From: Aulostomus chinensis
Taxonomy: Eukaryota; Chordata; Actinopteri; Syngnathiformes; Aulostomidae
DNA length: 64,000 nt
Direction: 5' to 3'
Assembly (NCBI GenBank): GCA_037954235.1
Contig: JBBMOA010000018.1
Span: 2,379,501-2,443,500 of the forward strand
Part shown: in pieces, positions 38,859 to 49,894 of the stretch
How positions within the stretch are numbered: position 1 is the first letter of the stretch
How the letters are laid out: every line of letters begins with the position of its first letter
Translations under genes and position numbers: made by a program
Notes under the pieces: generated by a model
Databases searched by the model: none
What the model was told of the DNA's origin: nothing
The model's input: the letters and a program-made list of their open reading frames with translations, nothing else

Positions 38859-38951
38859 TGAAAATTGTGCTTCAACATGGTGGATTCATGACTAGAGGAT
38901 GATGTCTCGTCAGGCTGAATACTTGACCTCAGCGACTGAGTTTGCAATGAC

Positions 38952-38990
<39 letters not shown>

Positions 38991-40589
38991 ACCAGGGATA
39001 ACTGTGATGGTCTTCAATGCTCGTAGAACTCGGAACGTCCTGAGTGCAGAAACATTACCCAAATCCACAAATTCTGTCAGATATCTGATTAAGGAGAGAG
39101 AGAGAGAAGTTATGGTCACATCTTCGTCATCGCTGTTGTCGTCATCATCGCCGTGTTCAACAGGTGTGTTCTTGTTTATTACGCCATGGTGATGACCATG
39201 AAGTCCAGCCAGTTCCACGGGTCTCGTAGGAAGGTGAAGCCGCCCACACAAAAACCTCTGGACAGAACCTTGACGGTGGCTTCGAAAGTGTAGATGCCCG
39301 TGAACACGTATCTGTGACGCACACACACACACACACGCCTCAGACACACATTATCTGTGACGCAGAGATTTGATTCGGAGCATCAGGTGACTTCACACGG
39401 TGTTCCAATGTTTGTGAACATGTAGGAAACGCAACACGCTGCGTTCACGAGAACATGGAGCTAAAACACTCCTCCCGTTGAGGGAGACCACCTGGAGGAC
39501 CCTCGGGAACGCCGGCGGTCCGCCGACCTAGTTTAGGGCAGAACTCAAGCTGGTATGTGATGAAGATGAGGCCACTCTATCAATGTGCATGAAGCCGCTG
39601 ATGTCACATGATCACATGACTCACTCCACTATCTTGCTCCATGCGGGGGGATTACTCATCGTCATGAAGACACAGTTGGTCAGAATTGTCATCATGATGA
39701 ACAAACTGAATAACGTTCTGTTTTTTAAGGAAAAAATTCATTCTGGGACTGAATCAGGAAAACAACACGACCAATCAGGACGGAGAGCAGTGAGATCACA
39801 AAGGATATGAATGAATGAGGATCTTAATGGCGCCGGTTCTCAGTGAGTTGAACGGACTCAGCAGGTAGCAGGCCGGATCAGAGTTGAACCTGTAGATGAT
39901 GTTTCCTTTACCGATCACGATGAATGTCTGCGGAGGTGGTGGTGGGGGGGTGGGGGGGTTAGAGTTCAGAGGTCAGACGGGTCTAAGGAGAGATGGAAGG
40001 GTGGAGAAGCAGGTCCGGGGAGTTCTCACTGAGCCAATACTTTCACCTTCTTTGATTGGTAGAAAGGATCCAGCTCCTCCAGTGGGGTGTTTAGGAGCTC
40101 GGGAGGCGGGTCTCCGTAGATGAAAGGAAGGGGCTTCCCAGCCTCCAGGTCACTGGCTGGTTTAGGAAGGTCCTCTTCTGCCACCTGTCAATCACAGAGC
40201 CGGCCAATCAGGTGTGAGTCATTGCTATCAAGTTGTTGACGATGTCTTTGTCAAAACGCAAGAGAAAAAAGAAGAGAAGAAGAAGAGAAAAATAAATCCA
40301 GCAGTAAATCAAATTGTTGTCAGCTATCAAACTGTTTCCTCTCCACTAACTTAATCATCAATATCACTGTTTTTTTCTTAAAAAAAGATATAACGACCAT
40401 ATCAGAATCTTTAAAATGTCATCGTCCACCAGTGAGGGGTGATGGATGTTTTTCTACCTCAACATTCTTCTCTTTCTTCCTCTGTTGCTCCTTCTGCTCT
40501 GCTTCATTGCGTCGTTGGTTCTCCTCCAGCGATGCAGGTGTAAAGCGCCTGAAGACCTCCGTACCAACAGGGGGTAGCAGAGGGGCCAT
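27426..40589 (-). CDS. scn4a: Voltage-gated sodium channel alpha subunit, Nav1.4 type
   Basis: Plasma-membrane channel producing the muscle action potential; four six-helix domains form a Na+ pore. Thirty exons (transcript order): 40589-40458, 40184-40047, 39927-39809, 39714-39625, 39311-39183, 39084-38993, 38648-38457, 38294-38231, 38138-37997, 37453-37253, 36963-36855, 36765-36527, 36326-36255, 36171-36070, 35998-35642, 35325-35136, 35018-34816, 34703-34599, 34519-34343, 33338-33165, 33004-32882, 32007-31723, 31504-31451, 31300-31163, 31059-30955, 29934-29664, 29432-28811, 28731-28587, 28492-28415, 27773-27426. 5196 nt, 1731 residues. Filter DEKA: TQDFWENLF, CGEWIETMW, TFKGWMN, TTSAGWDG. 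S4 arginine repeats (ALRTFRVLRALKTI, LRTLRALRPLRALSRF, FRVIRLARIGRILRIIRGAKG), inactivation IFM in GGTDIFMTEEQKKYY, an IQ motif VIQRAYRKHLLQ, and C-terminal ESMV. The very short I-II linker fits Nav1.4. The exon 19 start is uncertain (34519 keeps frame). scn4aa versus scn4ab is unresolved. Confidence 0.96.
27930..28410. repeat. Pentanucleotide (AGTAG/GGTAG)n array in scn4a intron 29
   Basis: About 480 bases of five-base units, mostly GAGTA and GGGTA with interspersed GTGGGATAG. On the scn4a transcript it reads as TACTC/TACCC. It has no stops in any minus frame, so it gives open frames of about 200 codons in all three; these are not genes. Confidence 0.93.
30543..30900 (+). mobile_element. Dispersed fish interspersed repeat, SINE-like, in scn4a intron 25
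   Basis: Starts GGCGGCACAGTGGTGCAG, carries CATGTTCTCCCTGTTCCTGC, CAGTCCAAAGACAT, a CTCTAAATTG segment and GCCATGGACTGGTGACC, and ends in a GGATAAGC...GGATGGATGG tail. I recognise this text as a very common dispersed element of fish genomes. It is inserted opposite to scn4a. The family name is not certain to me; a degenerate B-box-like stretch near the start suggests a tRNA-derived SINE. Confidence 0.7.
31060..31162 (-). other. scn4a: AT-AC intron (ATAAGT type) in scn4a, intron 24
   Basis: After the codons for QQKAK the intron begins ATAAGT (31162-31157) and ends TTTAC, next to the exon TTG GGG GGA ACT (LGGT). With GT-AG rules neither edge works, and with AT-AC the frame is perfect. This is the position of the U2-dependent AT-AC intron I recall in mammalian SCN4A (intron 21). 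Confidence 0.88.
32120..32770. repeat. Diverged GAACATTC/GAACGTTC motif field in scn4a intron 21
   Basis: scn4a intron 21 contains many short related pieces (AGAACATTG, AGAACGTTCTCAGAA, GGAACATTA, ACATTCCC) resembling those of gh1 intron 1. Spacing is irregular and the similarity is by eye only. Confidence 0.4.
39715..39808 (-). other. scn4a: U12-type AT-AC intron in scn4a, intron 3
   Basis: The 5' splice site on the transcript is ATATCCTTT (39808-39800), an exact U12 consensus. A branch-site-like TTCCTTAAA lies at 39732-39724, about ten bases before the intron end, which is CAGAAC with terminal AC at 39716-39715. Joining gives ...KILIH-S-LFSLFIMM in frame. The first AT-AC intron of SCN4A is in this position in mammals. 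The intron is only 94 nt. Confidence 0.93.
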
Positions 40590-41302
40590 CCTGGCATCCT
40601 GCAGATCTGCTCGAACGTCCCTGTTGTAAAGTAGTTCCTTCCTGGGGGGGGGGAGTGAGAACCAGGAACAGCATTTGTGAAGGACCAATTCTGAGCACCA
40701 GTTTTATTCATAGCCTTCTTTTTCTGCGCCAAACGTCATTGGAAAATAAGACCCATGAGGTCTACAAACATTTTTTTGCGAGTATCTCACATTGAGCTTA
40801 AGATCGAGTCAAAACCTCGAATTCTCTCACGTCTCTGCAAATCCTGATTTTGACAACTCCTCCGAAAACTCCTCAGATGAGGCCGATCTCACGCTGTTGT
40901 TGGGCTTCTGATAGATGAATCCAGGGGTGACAGTGGCTTAAAAGTCTTGCTGGAACTGTACGCACGCCCAAAGGGTGCGCGCCGCCGACGAAGTTTTACG
41001 GTTTTTAATTGGTTTGGGGTGATTTTTATTACAGTTTTCGGGTGTCTGTTCCCCACACAACTGCAGCCCTCATAGCCCCACCCTTCCCGCGCTACCCCTG
41101 GAAATGCTTTGAAAACTGCTTTTTACAGTTATTGCCCACTACAGCGCTGACAACAGGGAACAGGCAGACATGAAAAAACAGATCATCAGTATCTCTCAAT
41201 GATTTATTCTTCTTGTAGTTTCTCACTGGCAGACTCCTCAGAGACGGTCTCTCCCTGGAACTCACTCTCATCAATGAGTGGCTCTGAGTCTGAATCTTGT
41301 GC
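40590..41302. other. Upstream flank of scn4a; nothing coding recognised
   Basis: Immediately upstream of the scn4a ATG exon. The frame stays open a short way into the 5' UTR but no conserved residues precede MAPLLPPVG. No TATA box or untranslated exon could be assigned. Confidence 0.4.
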
Positions 41303-41532
41303 AGTGGAGTGCAGTACCACAGCCAGGCCAGCAGGTGGGGCTTTCGTTGGTGCTGTCTACCTATTTGCTGTATCTGTGCTCTACCAGCAGAGGTCGTGCT
41401 TCACCACCAATCTTCGAGGGTGTCTGAATGGTGCCGCCGTGTTTAGGTTGTAGGAGTAGGACGAAGCAGGAGTACGTAGAACGACCAACGAAAGCCCCAC
41501 CTGCTGGCCTGACTGTGGTACTGCACTCCACT
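41303..41532. mobile_element. Foldback/MITE-like element with 49-bp terminal inverted repeats
   Basis: The left arm 41303-41351 begins AGTGGAGTGCAGTACCACAG. The right arm 41484-41532 is its reverse complement with one mismatch in 49. The arms end abruptly on both sides. The 132-bp centre has no open frame of note. I see no clear target-site duplication; a GAACGCACCTTT direct repeat (41535 and 41573) lies just outside the right arm only. This is consistent with a short non-autonomous DNA transposon of unknown family. Confidence 0.75.
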
Positions 41533-43803
41533 CTGAACGCACCTTTCATTCATTCTCTATTATTAAGCACATGAACGCACCTTTAGTCATCAACAACGAC
41601 TATAAACGTTTGTGTTGCATCAGAATGGGAGACTGTTGGTGGCGCAAACTTGGCTTGCGGGTTTTTAAGGGGGACGAAGAAGAAGTCTGCGGTGCATTGT
41701 GGGTTATAGGTTGCTCCGTAGGATGCACCTGAACCGACCTGCAATGTGGGCGTGTTTAGGCTGGAATTTAGGTTGCGAAGTAGGTCGCTACTCGCGCCAG
41801 TTGTGGTTTCGGACAGCCTACGACCTGCTCTGAGACCTACGATCAGACCTGCTTGGCAATTCGGACCCAGCGATTGTGTATGTGGGCGCACTGTGACGTC
41901 ACATGAGCGCAAACCAAGCCCAGCAACTCGGTAGCTGCGCGTGCTTGCGCCCCACCCCGTGCAGCGCGCCGCGTTCAGGGTGAAACCAGACGTCGTTGTC
42001 TTTATTTACAATGGGATTTTGACAGCTCCCTTCTCCTCCTTTTTTTAACGGAACTCCGTTCCGGCCCTGAATATTTTACCGTTCCGGCTCACTTTCACCC
42101 CTGGATGAATCTGTTTGGAGACGTCTCTGTTTAAACCCCTGGCGTTAAGGTGAATCTTACATAGACGCTTGTGAATTGAAGGTGAACACTCCGCCACTAG
42201 GGGGTGCTGCAAATGCAAAAACAGACTTCTCATTATCACCTGCATGGATTTGTAGGGAATTTGATCTGCACGCTCTCAGATGAATGTTATTCACTCGCTC
42301 ATTCGTTCATCAAAACCAGAAATTTAGGGAAGATTGATGCCAGCGGTTGCGACTTCCTGCACGACATCTAAATAGACGCATGTTTTCTGACAAAGAATTT
42401 GGGAGTTGTGAGAGTTGATTGATGTCATCAACCCAACATCTGGAGGGAAAAAAAAGGAAAAAAAGGCATGTAGCTCGCTTCTGTCCAGGGGTCCAGACGG
42501 TTAGTGGCCGGCTCTACAGCACGTTTGAGATGTTGACTCTCCCTGCAGCTGGTTCTTTATTGCCAGGTGTGCATTTACTTCTTCTTACGTTGTGATTTAT
42601 TATCAGTTTTGCCAACTCGTCTTGTAATCGGACCAGAATTTATAAGAGAAACTGGAGTGAGATGGTTCTCTGCCCTCTAATGGCGTATCATTGAAGCTTG
42701 CGCCGACCGACTCACGTTCACATTCCTTAGGTGAGCGTCACCTGACACTGATCGCTATCAATTATCGATCGCAGTGATTGATAATGGAGTTCCCCGCCCA
42801 CCGAAGTTCCTCAGCCACGAATAAACGCTCCCTTCACTTAGGCCACGCCCCTCCTGTGTATGATGCCGATGCTTGTCCCCATTTGTCCCCCCCTAGTCGA
42901 ACGAAGCAGAGTCACCAGCTGGATGGACGAATTAGGTTCTAATAAAACACCAACGAACTCTTCACCTGCTCACCCCTCCTGATGACTTCAGCACTGACGC
43001 GCTGACCTGAGGGTCTCGTTGCTGAGACACTGGGTCTCACTATCAAGAGGGACTTGGTTTGGAAAATCGTACAATACAACAGAGAATGACATACAAACCG
43101 ATCCATCAACACGCTACATTCATGTGGAAGCGAAGGCAGAACGAAATGCAAGAAGAAGAAAAAAAGAGAGAGTTTGTTAAACATTTTGTTTTTTGCTTTT
43201 TAAGACTTACAGTTGTGAAGGAAAAAGCTTCAGCTGATTGGTTCTCTTCAGGAGCACTTCTATCTCCTTCCCGCTCCTCAAAAACTCAAAAAGGGTCATT
43301 TTTCTGAGCTTCATGGCTGACGCTGGACGTGCCCTCACACCACTCTCACTATTCACTCTTCCTCCACAGTCTTAAGATGTCTAGTGATGACTCACAAACT
43401 CTTGTTTTTATGTGTAGTTCTGTTATTCAGAGGGGTGGCTCTTTACAGTCTGAAGCGTCCATCATTTTAACTCCGCCCTGTCCCGCCTTATCACTATGGC
43501 AACTATGATTATCTCATCTTAGAGGTTGCTCAACATGTTTCTGCGCTGTGCCTCACAATAGTTGCTTTTATTGTGTCAAAAAGTCACTTTCACTGGAAAT
43601 GTTCATCTGTTCAACATCGTAGTAAACACACTCACACGCGCACACACACGCGCACATTCACACACACGCGCACATTCACACACACACACACTTTTGAGAC
43701 AACAGACTTCCTTTTGTATGAATTCCTTCATCAAAGCTGGATTTCCTGGAAAGGCTCAAGGCATCCCCTATTGCCAAATCTCTCTCTCATACAAGCGCGC
43801 GTG

Positions 43804-43846
<43 letters not shown>

Positions 43847-44029
43847 ACACACAGATGATTTGGGCAGCTATCCTTGTTAGGACATTACATCGGCCCCCGG
43901 CCAAATCAAACCCTCACCCAAAATCCCTCCGTCACCCGGACAAGCAGCGGCTCTGTTTTCGGCGTGGAGTATAGAAAGGTCAAGGGACAGTTGAGAGGGG
44001 CTGAGGGGCGATCAGAGAGTTCCATTAAC
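41533..44029. other. Intergenic, no recognised gene; CA microsatellites
   Basis: CA-type repeats occur at about 43626-43692 and 43801-43852, the second fused to a CGCG tract. One exon-like segment on the minus strand (43307-43206) starts with an ATG in reasonable context, encodes MKLRKMTLFEFLRSGKEIEV and onward, and ends in a good donor (GTAAGTC); I cannot assign it to a gene. Confidence 0.4.
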
Positions 44030-44420
44030 TTATGTGGGAGAATGAGCTGTTGAGCTGCTGGACTGGCCCCCGATGGGGGTTGGCCCCATCAGGGCGGTTG
44101 TCTATCCTGTTTGTGACTTTCACGGACAGTAGTCGTGGTTGTTGGAGGGGATGCAGTTCGCTAGGTGGGGGGAGTTCATATGATGTGGTCCTGATGGCCC
44201 CACCCGAGTGTGAAGCGGCCGCGGTGAGGATTGGCGCTTCTAAATCAGAGGCCGTGGCTCTCAGCGGGAAAGCGAGGGCTCATCCACTCCAAGTAGGGAA
44301 TGAGTTCCTACCCTAAATCAAGAAGTCTTTGTGTCTCTGTCCTTCAGAGATAAAATAGACCTGAACCAAGGGGAAAAGCTCTCAATCTAATGGTCAGCCC
44401 ATGCTCCTCATTGGTTTCCC
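44030..44420 (+). mobile_element. Decayed non-LTR retrotransposon (LINE) reverse transcriptase fragment
   Basis: The frame at 44032-44316 contains LSILFVTFTD, DVVLMAPPECEAAAVRIG and ASKSEAVALSGKARAH then LQVGNEFLP. These correspond to the fish LINE reverse transcriptase text I know as ...ILFVTFMD..., FADDVVLMA..., AAECEAAGMRISTSKSEAMVLSRK and LRVGNE.LPQV. The catalytic FADD motif has decayed to SSYD, and a separate piece resembling the downstream KLSIYRS region appears at 44376-44420 after a deletion. It is a dead, 5'-truncated copy. Confidence 0.8.
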
Positions 44421-46526
44421 CGGGAGGGGGGCTGGCGTGAGGTGTGAGGGTCTGTCGCTGCTCCTTGGCGTATAAAACACTTGAGACAGGAAACTGACTG
44501 AGAAGGTAATTCTGTCCCTGCATGAGAGTCCTCATGAACATTAATAAAATTCAGCATATTATAAAGCTCTTTAAAGGAACATGCCAACTTTTTGGGAAAT
44601 CTACTTATTCTCCATCATTTTTAGCGTCCTCTCTGAGTGTATCATAGAACTCCTGAAACCCACCAGATGGCTGACTGCTAGTTAGCTAAGCTGCAATGCA
44701 GATGAGTGTTGGGGGATGCTAGCACACCGCTGCAAAAGTGATCAAATACACCGCAATCCGGCAGTCTTTGCCTGCTTTCAGAGAACTACGGTTGCATTTG
44801 ACATTCGCTGTGAAAAAAAACTGTTGAAACCTACAGGATGCTGTTGTTTTTTGAGTCAAATGGCCAGAACTACCTCCCTGAGTGGGCGCAGTGATTTGAC
44901 GCAGCTCCCCCAAAGCTACATCCTAAGTTTGGTCAACACAACTGAAGATTATTAGTATTTTAAACAGTATTATTGCATTCCTGCAAAGGCTGTCTTGCAG
45001 AAATGTGTATTTGGTTTCTGAGACAGTGTGATACCGTAGCCCTCCACTTGCGTTAACTACAGCTAAGCTAACACTTTGAAATCCTTTTAAAACGCTAAAT
45101 GTCTCGGGTCTAAATCCATCTCTGATTTACTTCTATGCTACCGAGTAGCCAGACCCCCTGCGGTCATCTGGGACAGTTGGAGTCTCCTGGATCAGAACCA
45201 AATAATGTGAGTCTTACTGGGATCCAAAGTCAAGTGTGTGTGCTGGAAAGAAATGTGTAGGTCGAGTGGCACTATTAAACTCAGCACCGCAAGGTGTCGG
45301 CAGCGCTTGTCGATGTACTCAGGATGTCACATTTTACCACAAGAGTAAAACTTTCTACGGTAATACAGTGAAGGAATGTCCTCAGTTTGATTGATCCTCA
45401 TAAAGAATACACACACTTTCACACACACCGAGACATGGACGCAGGCACATACACACACATGGACGCAGGCACACACACTTGTCTCTGGTGTCTTTGGTTT
45501 TGCCAGGCTTGACCCCACCCTGGCGTTGCCATGGCAGCTGCAGCTGTTGCAAGTCTTCAGTTTGACCCCTCTGGTGTGAAGTTACACTCACTCCGATGAC
45601 CCAGCTCATTCCAACACACACGTACACACACACACACGCGCCTACACACTCACACACACACACACACACACACACACGCTCCTCTCCTTGTTTCCTCTCC
45701 TGAGTCTTTTTTGTTGCAAACCAGGATCTTGAACTTGATCTTGTTTACTGAACCGGCCCACGTTCTCACCAGCTGTGTGCAGAACCATTTCATCATCTTC
45801 GACTGATGTCCCAGGCCGGATATACAACAAAATTCGACGAGACAGATGAGACTAGAACATCTCATTGACTCACACGCTGGTGACATGACAGTACAAGGGC
45901 GCCCTCAGACCACACACACCTCACCTGTCCATCACATGCGTGTATCACTCCGGGGAGGAGGGGCCGGTGAGACGTGGTCACAGTTTTTCATGTCCCGTTG
46001 ATGTAAACTAGAAACTAGCAGGACAAGCCGCCATTTCCTTCTCCCTCGATGTTGAAGAGGCCGTGTTTTCTCTCAAATGGAATGAGGTACCAGGACACAA
46101 GGCTGGGGTTTTCACTCACAGCTGGAGAACCCATCATGAATGTGGCCTGTGGTTTTGAGGTTCTGCAGTTTCTTCTTGCCAAATGAAGGTTCTGCCTTGG
46201 CGTGAAATCTTCCAGTGTAATGTGGAATCTTCAAATTCACAGAGAGTGAAACAGCTTGAATGCTGCACTGTGGTGCAAATATCACTGCCGGTGACCACTA
46301 GGTGGCACTATGACTTTGAGTTGAATCCAGCTCATCTAAGTCCTTAGGCCGGGACTCTCGTCCAGACCTGGTCCAGGTACCACAGTTCGCTGTTACCACC
46401 GTTTAATGAGGACTCTGTCGTCATAGTTATCACCAAGTTCTGAATGTGGGTCTGTTACGAGAGGTGGTTCTGCTCCACCCAATGAGAGGGAGACACCAAG
46501 TTTTGGACCAAATACAATTTCCTGTT

Positions 46527-46620
46527 GGGCGGCACGGTGGCGCTGTGAGTAATCGACCCCCAAATTAAATGGGTTCTTCCTTGGTTCAAGCTTCGCTCGC
46601 CGCACCATGTTTGGTGAAAA
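46527..46620 (+). mobile_element. Fragment of the dispersed fish repeat
   Basis: Begins GGGCGGCACGGTGGCGC, matching the head of the element in scn4a intron 25. It loses similarity after about 40 bases, with TTCTTCCTTGGTTCAAGC still resembling the B-box neighbourhood. A short, old fragment. Confidence 0.5.
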
Positions 46621-47324
46621 TCAGTCTCCTGGCATTTGCGTACTTCTTACAGACATGCAAACAACTTCAGCCACTGACGAGGCTCGATTCGAAGCTCTGG
46701 AAGAAAGACAACTAGAACACGCTGAAGATTAAAAGATGGATGTCACTTCAAGGTGAACTCGGTCAGTTTAACAGTTTTCAGACTAAATACTGGAAAGACA
46801 GTTTGTGTATTGGTGACCTCCGTCTGTCGCAGATCATCTGTCGCCTCAGTGACTCTGCTGGTTCCCACAAATATTAGGCTACAGACCTGCTAAATACAGG
46901 AGCACACACCCCTGCTATGACTGGAATGACTGGTATGACTGGATCAATCAATCAAAGGGCTTGATCTAACAAGGTGCGATCTTAAAAATTAGTAACTTCC
47001 TGATTCGGTGGCCATGACTGTGACACCAGACAGTCTCACATTCGGCAGCCTCCAAAGAAGCCGACATGACCTGGAATCGGGTTTCCTACCATTCGTGAAC
47101 CTGAATTCAGAGGTGAAGCCTGAACGTAGCGTCAGCTGAACCACTCAGGTGTCACACTTCCTGTCTGGACCTTTACCACTCCTGTGTTGGACTCCCTTTG
47201 TCACTTCCTCTTTTATTTTGAAGGTCTGACCTCATGTGTTGATGTTCTAATTACTTCCTGATTCCTGTCCCACTCTTTGTTTATTGCCTGCCTGCAGTAA
47301 TGAGTGTGTTGTAGTGATTAGTCA

Positions 47325-47401
47325 TACTACTACTACTACTACTACTTCTACTGCTACTACTACTAGTACTACTACTACTGCTACTACTACTAATAATAAT
47401 A
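47325..47401. repeat. (CTA)n trinucleotide repeat
   Basis: Mostly uninterrupted CTA/TAC units with a few CTG, CTT and AGT interruptions, ending in TAATAATAAT. Confidence 0.9.
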
Positions 47402-48984
47402 TAGAAAAATGTCTATTAACAAAACAGGAAAAAAGCAGGAATCACAAATACTCACATAAAATAAATTCCTGAAACAATGGAAATAATACAACTGTTCAAA
47501 TACAAGCGGCCCTTGAAATGTTAGCATCACAAGCTTGTACAGGTGTGTCTCTTGAAGGGATTCAAACCGAGGCAGCAGTTTAGCTGGATCTCCTGGGGGA
47601 GGCGCTCCTGAGTCCCGGGGCTCTACCAACAGACAGCTGAGACTCTGGGGGGTCTCAGGAAGTTCAGACATATAAAGTGATGCCAAACCAGGCAGAAGCT
47701 TAATAATAGTTTATAACCCACTGTGAAAGACACGAGTAACCAGGGTCAGGTTGCCTGCAAAGGTACCAGCACGTACCACTCACATAGTTTAGCATAAAAG
47801 AGGGAACCCTTGGCTGCCCTGGGACACCCCCACTTAGAGTGTCACCTGTGAATGACCCGACTGTGGACTCTCCTGGTGGTTCTGGATCCTTTCATCTCAT
47901 TGTGATTTGTGCGTGAATCTCACCTGCCACTTTAAAGGACTGTCATTCCCACTGGTTTACTGGAACTGACAGCAGCCGAGGCACATTCACTCTTTGAGTC
48001 CACACTAAAACCAAAAAGTCATAGCAACCTTTGTGTTGGAGCTGGAGTTTGGTTTCTTTAGAGTCTGGTTCACCCCCAGAGAGTCTAGAACCACTGTGAT
48101 TTGGCCCCGTTTGAGTCCAGCTGCTGCATTTTGAGCAACACTTTAGAGGGAACAAAGAGACTTTCAGAGACGTGTGGAGGAAAGGTGCAATCGATATAAA
48201 AATGCGAACAACCATCTTCAAATCAGTGACTCATAGAAGTAAGTGACCCCCCCCCCCCACCCCCAAATCTTTGTGTCATGACAAAGGTGCCTCTGGTCTG
48301 TGGCGTGTCTGAAACACGACGCCGTTGGGCAGCCTGTGTAGACAGCTGTGTTGTGAGGAAGTGGCAGCATTTCAAGAACTCACTGTGAGATTCAAGTCCA
48401 AAGCACGGAGAGACCTCACATGGTCCAGGAGAGGGGAGGAGCACGGCGTGTCAGCAGGATGGTGAGGATACAGCAGAGGGTTACCTAGAGCCTGCCCTAA
48501 CCACGGATGTAGGAAGCCGGCTCACGTTCCCAGACACCATCACTGAGACCGCTGTCAGGCCAGAAACGGTCCAGATGTCTGAAACAGAAAGAGAGCAGAG
48601 TGGGAGACACGGTGGAAGTGTGGCGAATCACCTGTCAGTTCAAGAACAGGGCCTTTGAGTCCTTGCAACCTTCAATTATAATCATCGCATGTGTTGTCAA
48701 ATCTCATCTGATTATCACAAAAAGATTATAGGTTCTTTTACCTTTCATGCTACTTGTCAACTTATACAGACGGTCAGTCAATAATGGCGATGAGGAGCTG
48801 GTGGGTGAACACCTCTAGATGTTGTGCATGAATACGGTCACACAGACGTGGAGACAAAAATACCTGGTTGATTGACTCCAGACGCAACGCACTGCACAGC
48901 CAGTGTTGAACACGCCTGCTGCACAGTGCAACATCGCAAAACGTTGTACTTTGATGCATGAGTGATGTGTTCAGAGTAGGTCGC

Positions 48985-49450
48985 CCTCCCTCCACTTGGT
49001 GGCTAACACACCAGCTAACAGTTTTGCTCTGCCTCCAGTTTGTGGCTAACACTCCAGCTAACAGTTTTGCTCTGCCTCCAGTTTGTGGCTAACACACCAG
49101 CTAACAGTTTTGCTCTGCCTCCAGTTTGTGGCTAACAGTCCAGCTAACAGTTTTGCCCTGCCTCCAGTTTGTGGCTAACAGTCCAGCTAACAGTTTTGCC
49201 CTGCCTCCAGTTTGTGGCTAACAGTCCAGCTAACAGTTTTGCTCTGCCTCCAGTTTGTGGCTAACACACCAGCTAACAGTTTTGCTCTGCCTCCAGTTTG
49301 TGGCTAACAGTCCAGCTAACAGTTTTGCCCTGCCTCCAGTTTGTGGCTAACACACCAGCTAACAGTTTTGCTCTGCCTCCAGTTTGTGGCTAACACTCCA
49401 GCTAACAGTTTTGCCCTGCCAACAGTTTGTGGCTAACACTTTGGCTACCA
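48985..49450. repeat. 43-bp minisatellite, about ten copies
   Basis: The unit is GTTTGTGGCTAACACACCAG followed by CTAACAGTTTTGCTCTGCCTCCA. Copies alternate between ACACACCAG, ACACTCCAG and ACAGTCCAG and between GCTCTG and GCCCTG, so the array is well homogenised with a few variant positions. Confidence 0.95.
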
Positions 49451-49656
49451 GGTCAACCAACTCTTGGTCATAACAGTAAAATCCTTGAGAACAATATGGC
49501 GGATCCGAGGGGATAAAAGTTCTGCTCCTTTAATAACACTCGTGCTGTGTCTCTCCCTCTGAAAGGCTGAAAGGTGACTGAACTGTCACACACTGACACC
49601 CACACACACACAGAGCTGTTATCAATGTTGTTGGAGTACAGAAAGGTCCTGCTGCT

Positions 49657-49658
<2 letters not shown>

Positions 49659-49714
<56 letters not shown>

Positions 49715-49819
49715 CTCATACTGCCATCTCAGGGAACTGTAGACTGCAGAATGTTGCTGGATGCAATCAGAGACAGCAGGCATTTCCTGTCTTTTATGTC
49801 AGCTCTAGACACTGAATTA

Positions 49820-49888
<69 letters not shown>
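49659..49888. repeat. Two long (GT)n tracts
   Basis: Tracts at about 49659-49713 and 49822-49888, separated by about 110 unique bases. They are the longest GT runs in the window. Confidence 0.9.

Positions 49889-49894
<6 letters not shown>

Larger units (their letters stand above)
44421..48984. other. Intergenic region with microsatellites; no gene recognised
   Basis: CA-type repeats at about 45411-45480 and 45623-45676, a (CTA)n tract at 47325-47401 and a short C run near 48247-48265. A fragment of the dispersed SINE-like repeat starts at 46527. A 98-codon minus-strand frame (47686-47390) is not similar to anything I know. Confidence 0.5.

Noticed and set aside
48985..49450. CRISPR-like regularly spaced repeats
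   Set aside because: The 43-bp copies are directly adjacent with no spacers, in a vertebrate intergenic region; a plain minisatellite.
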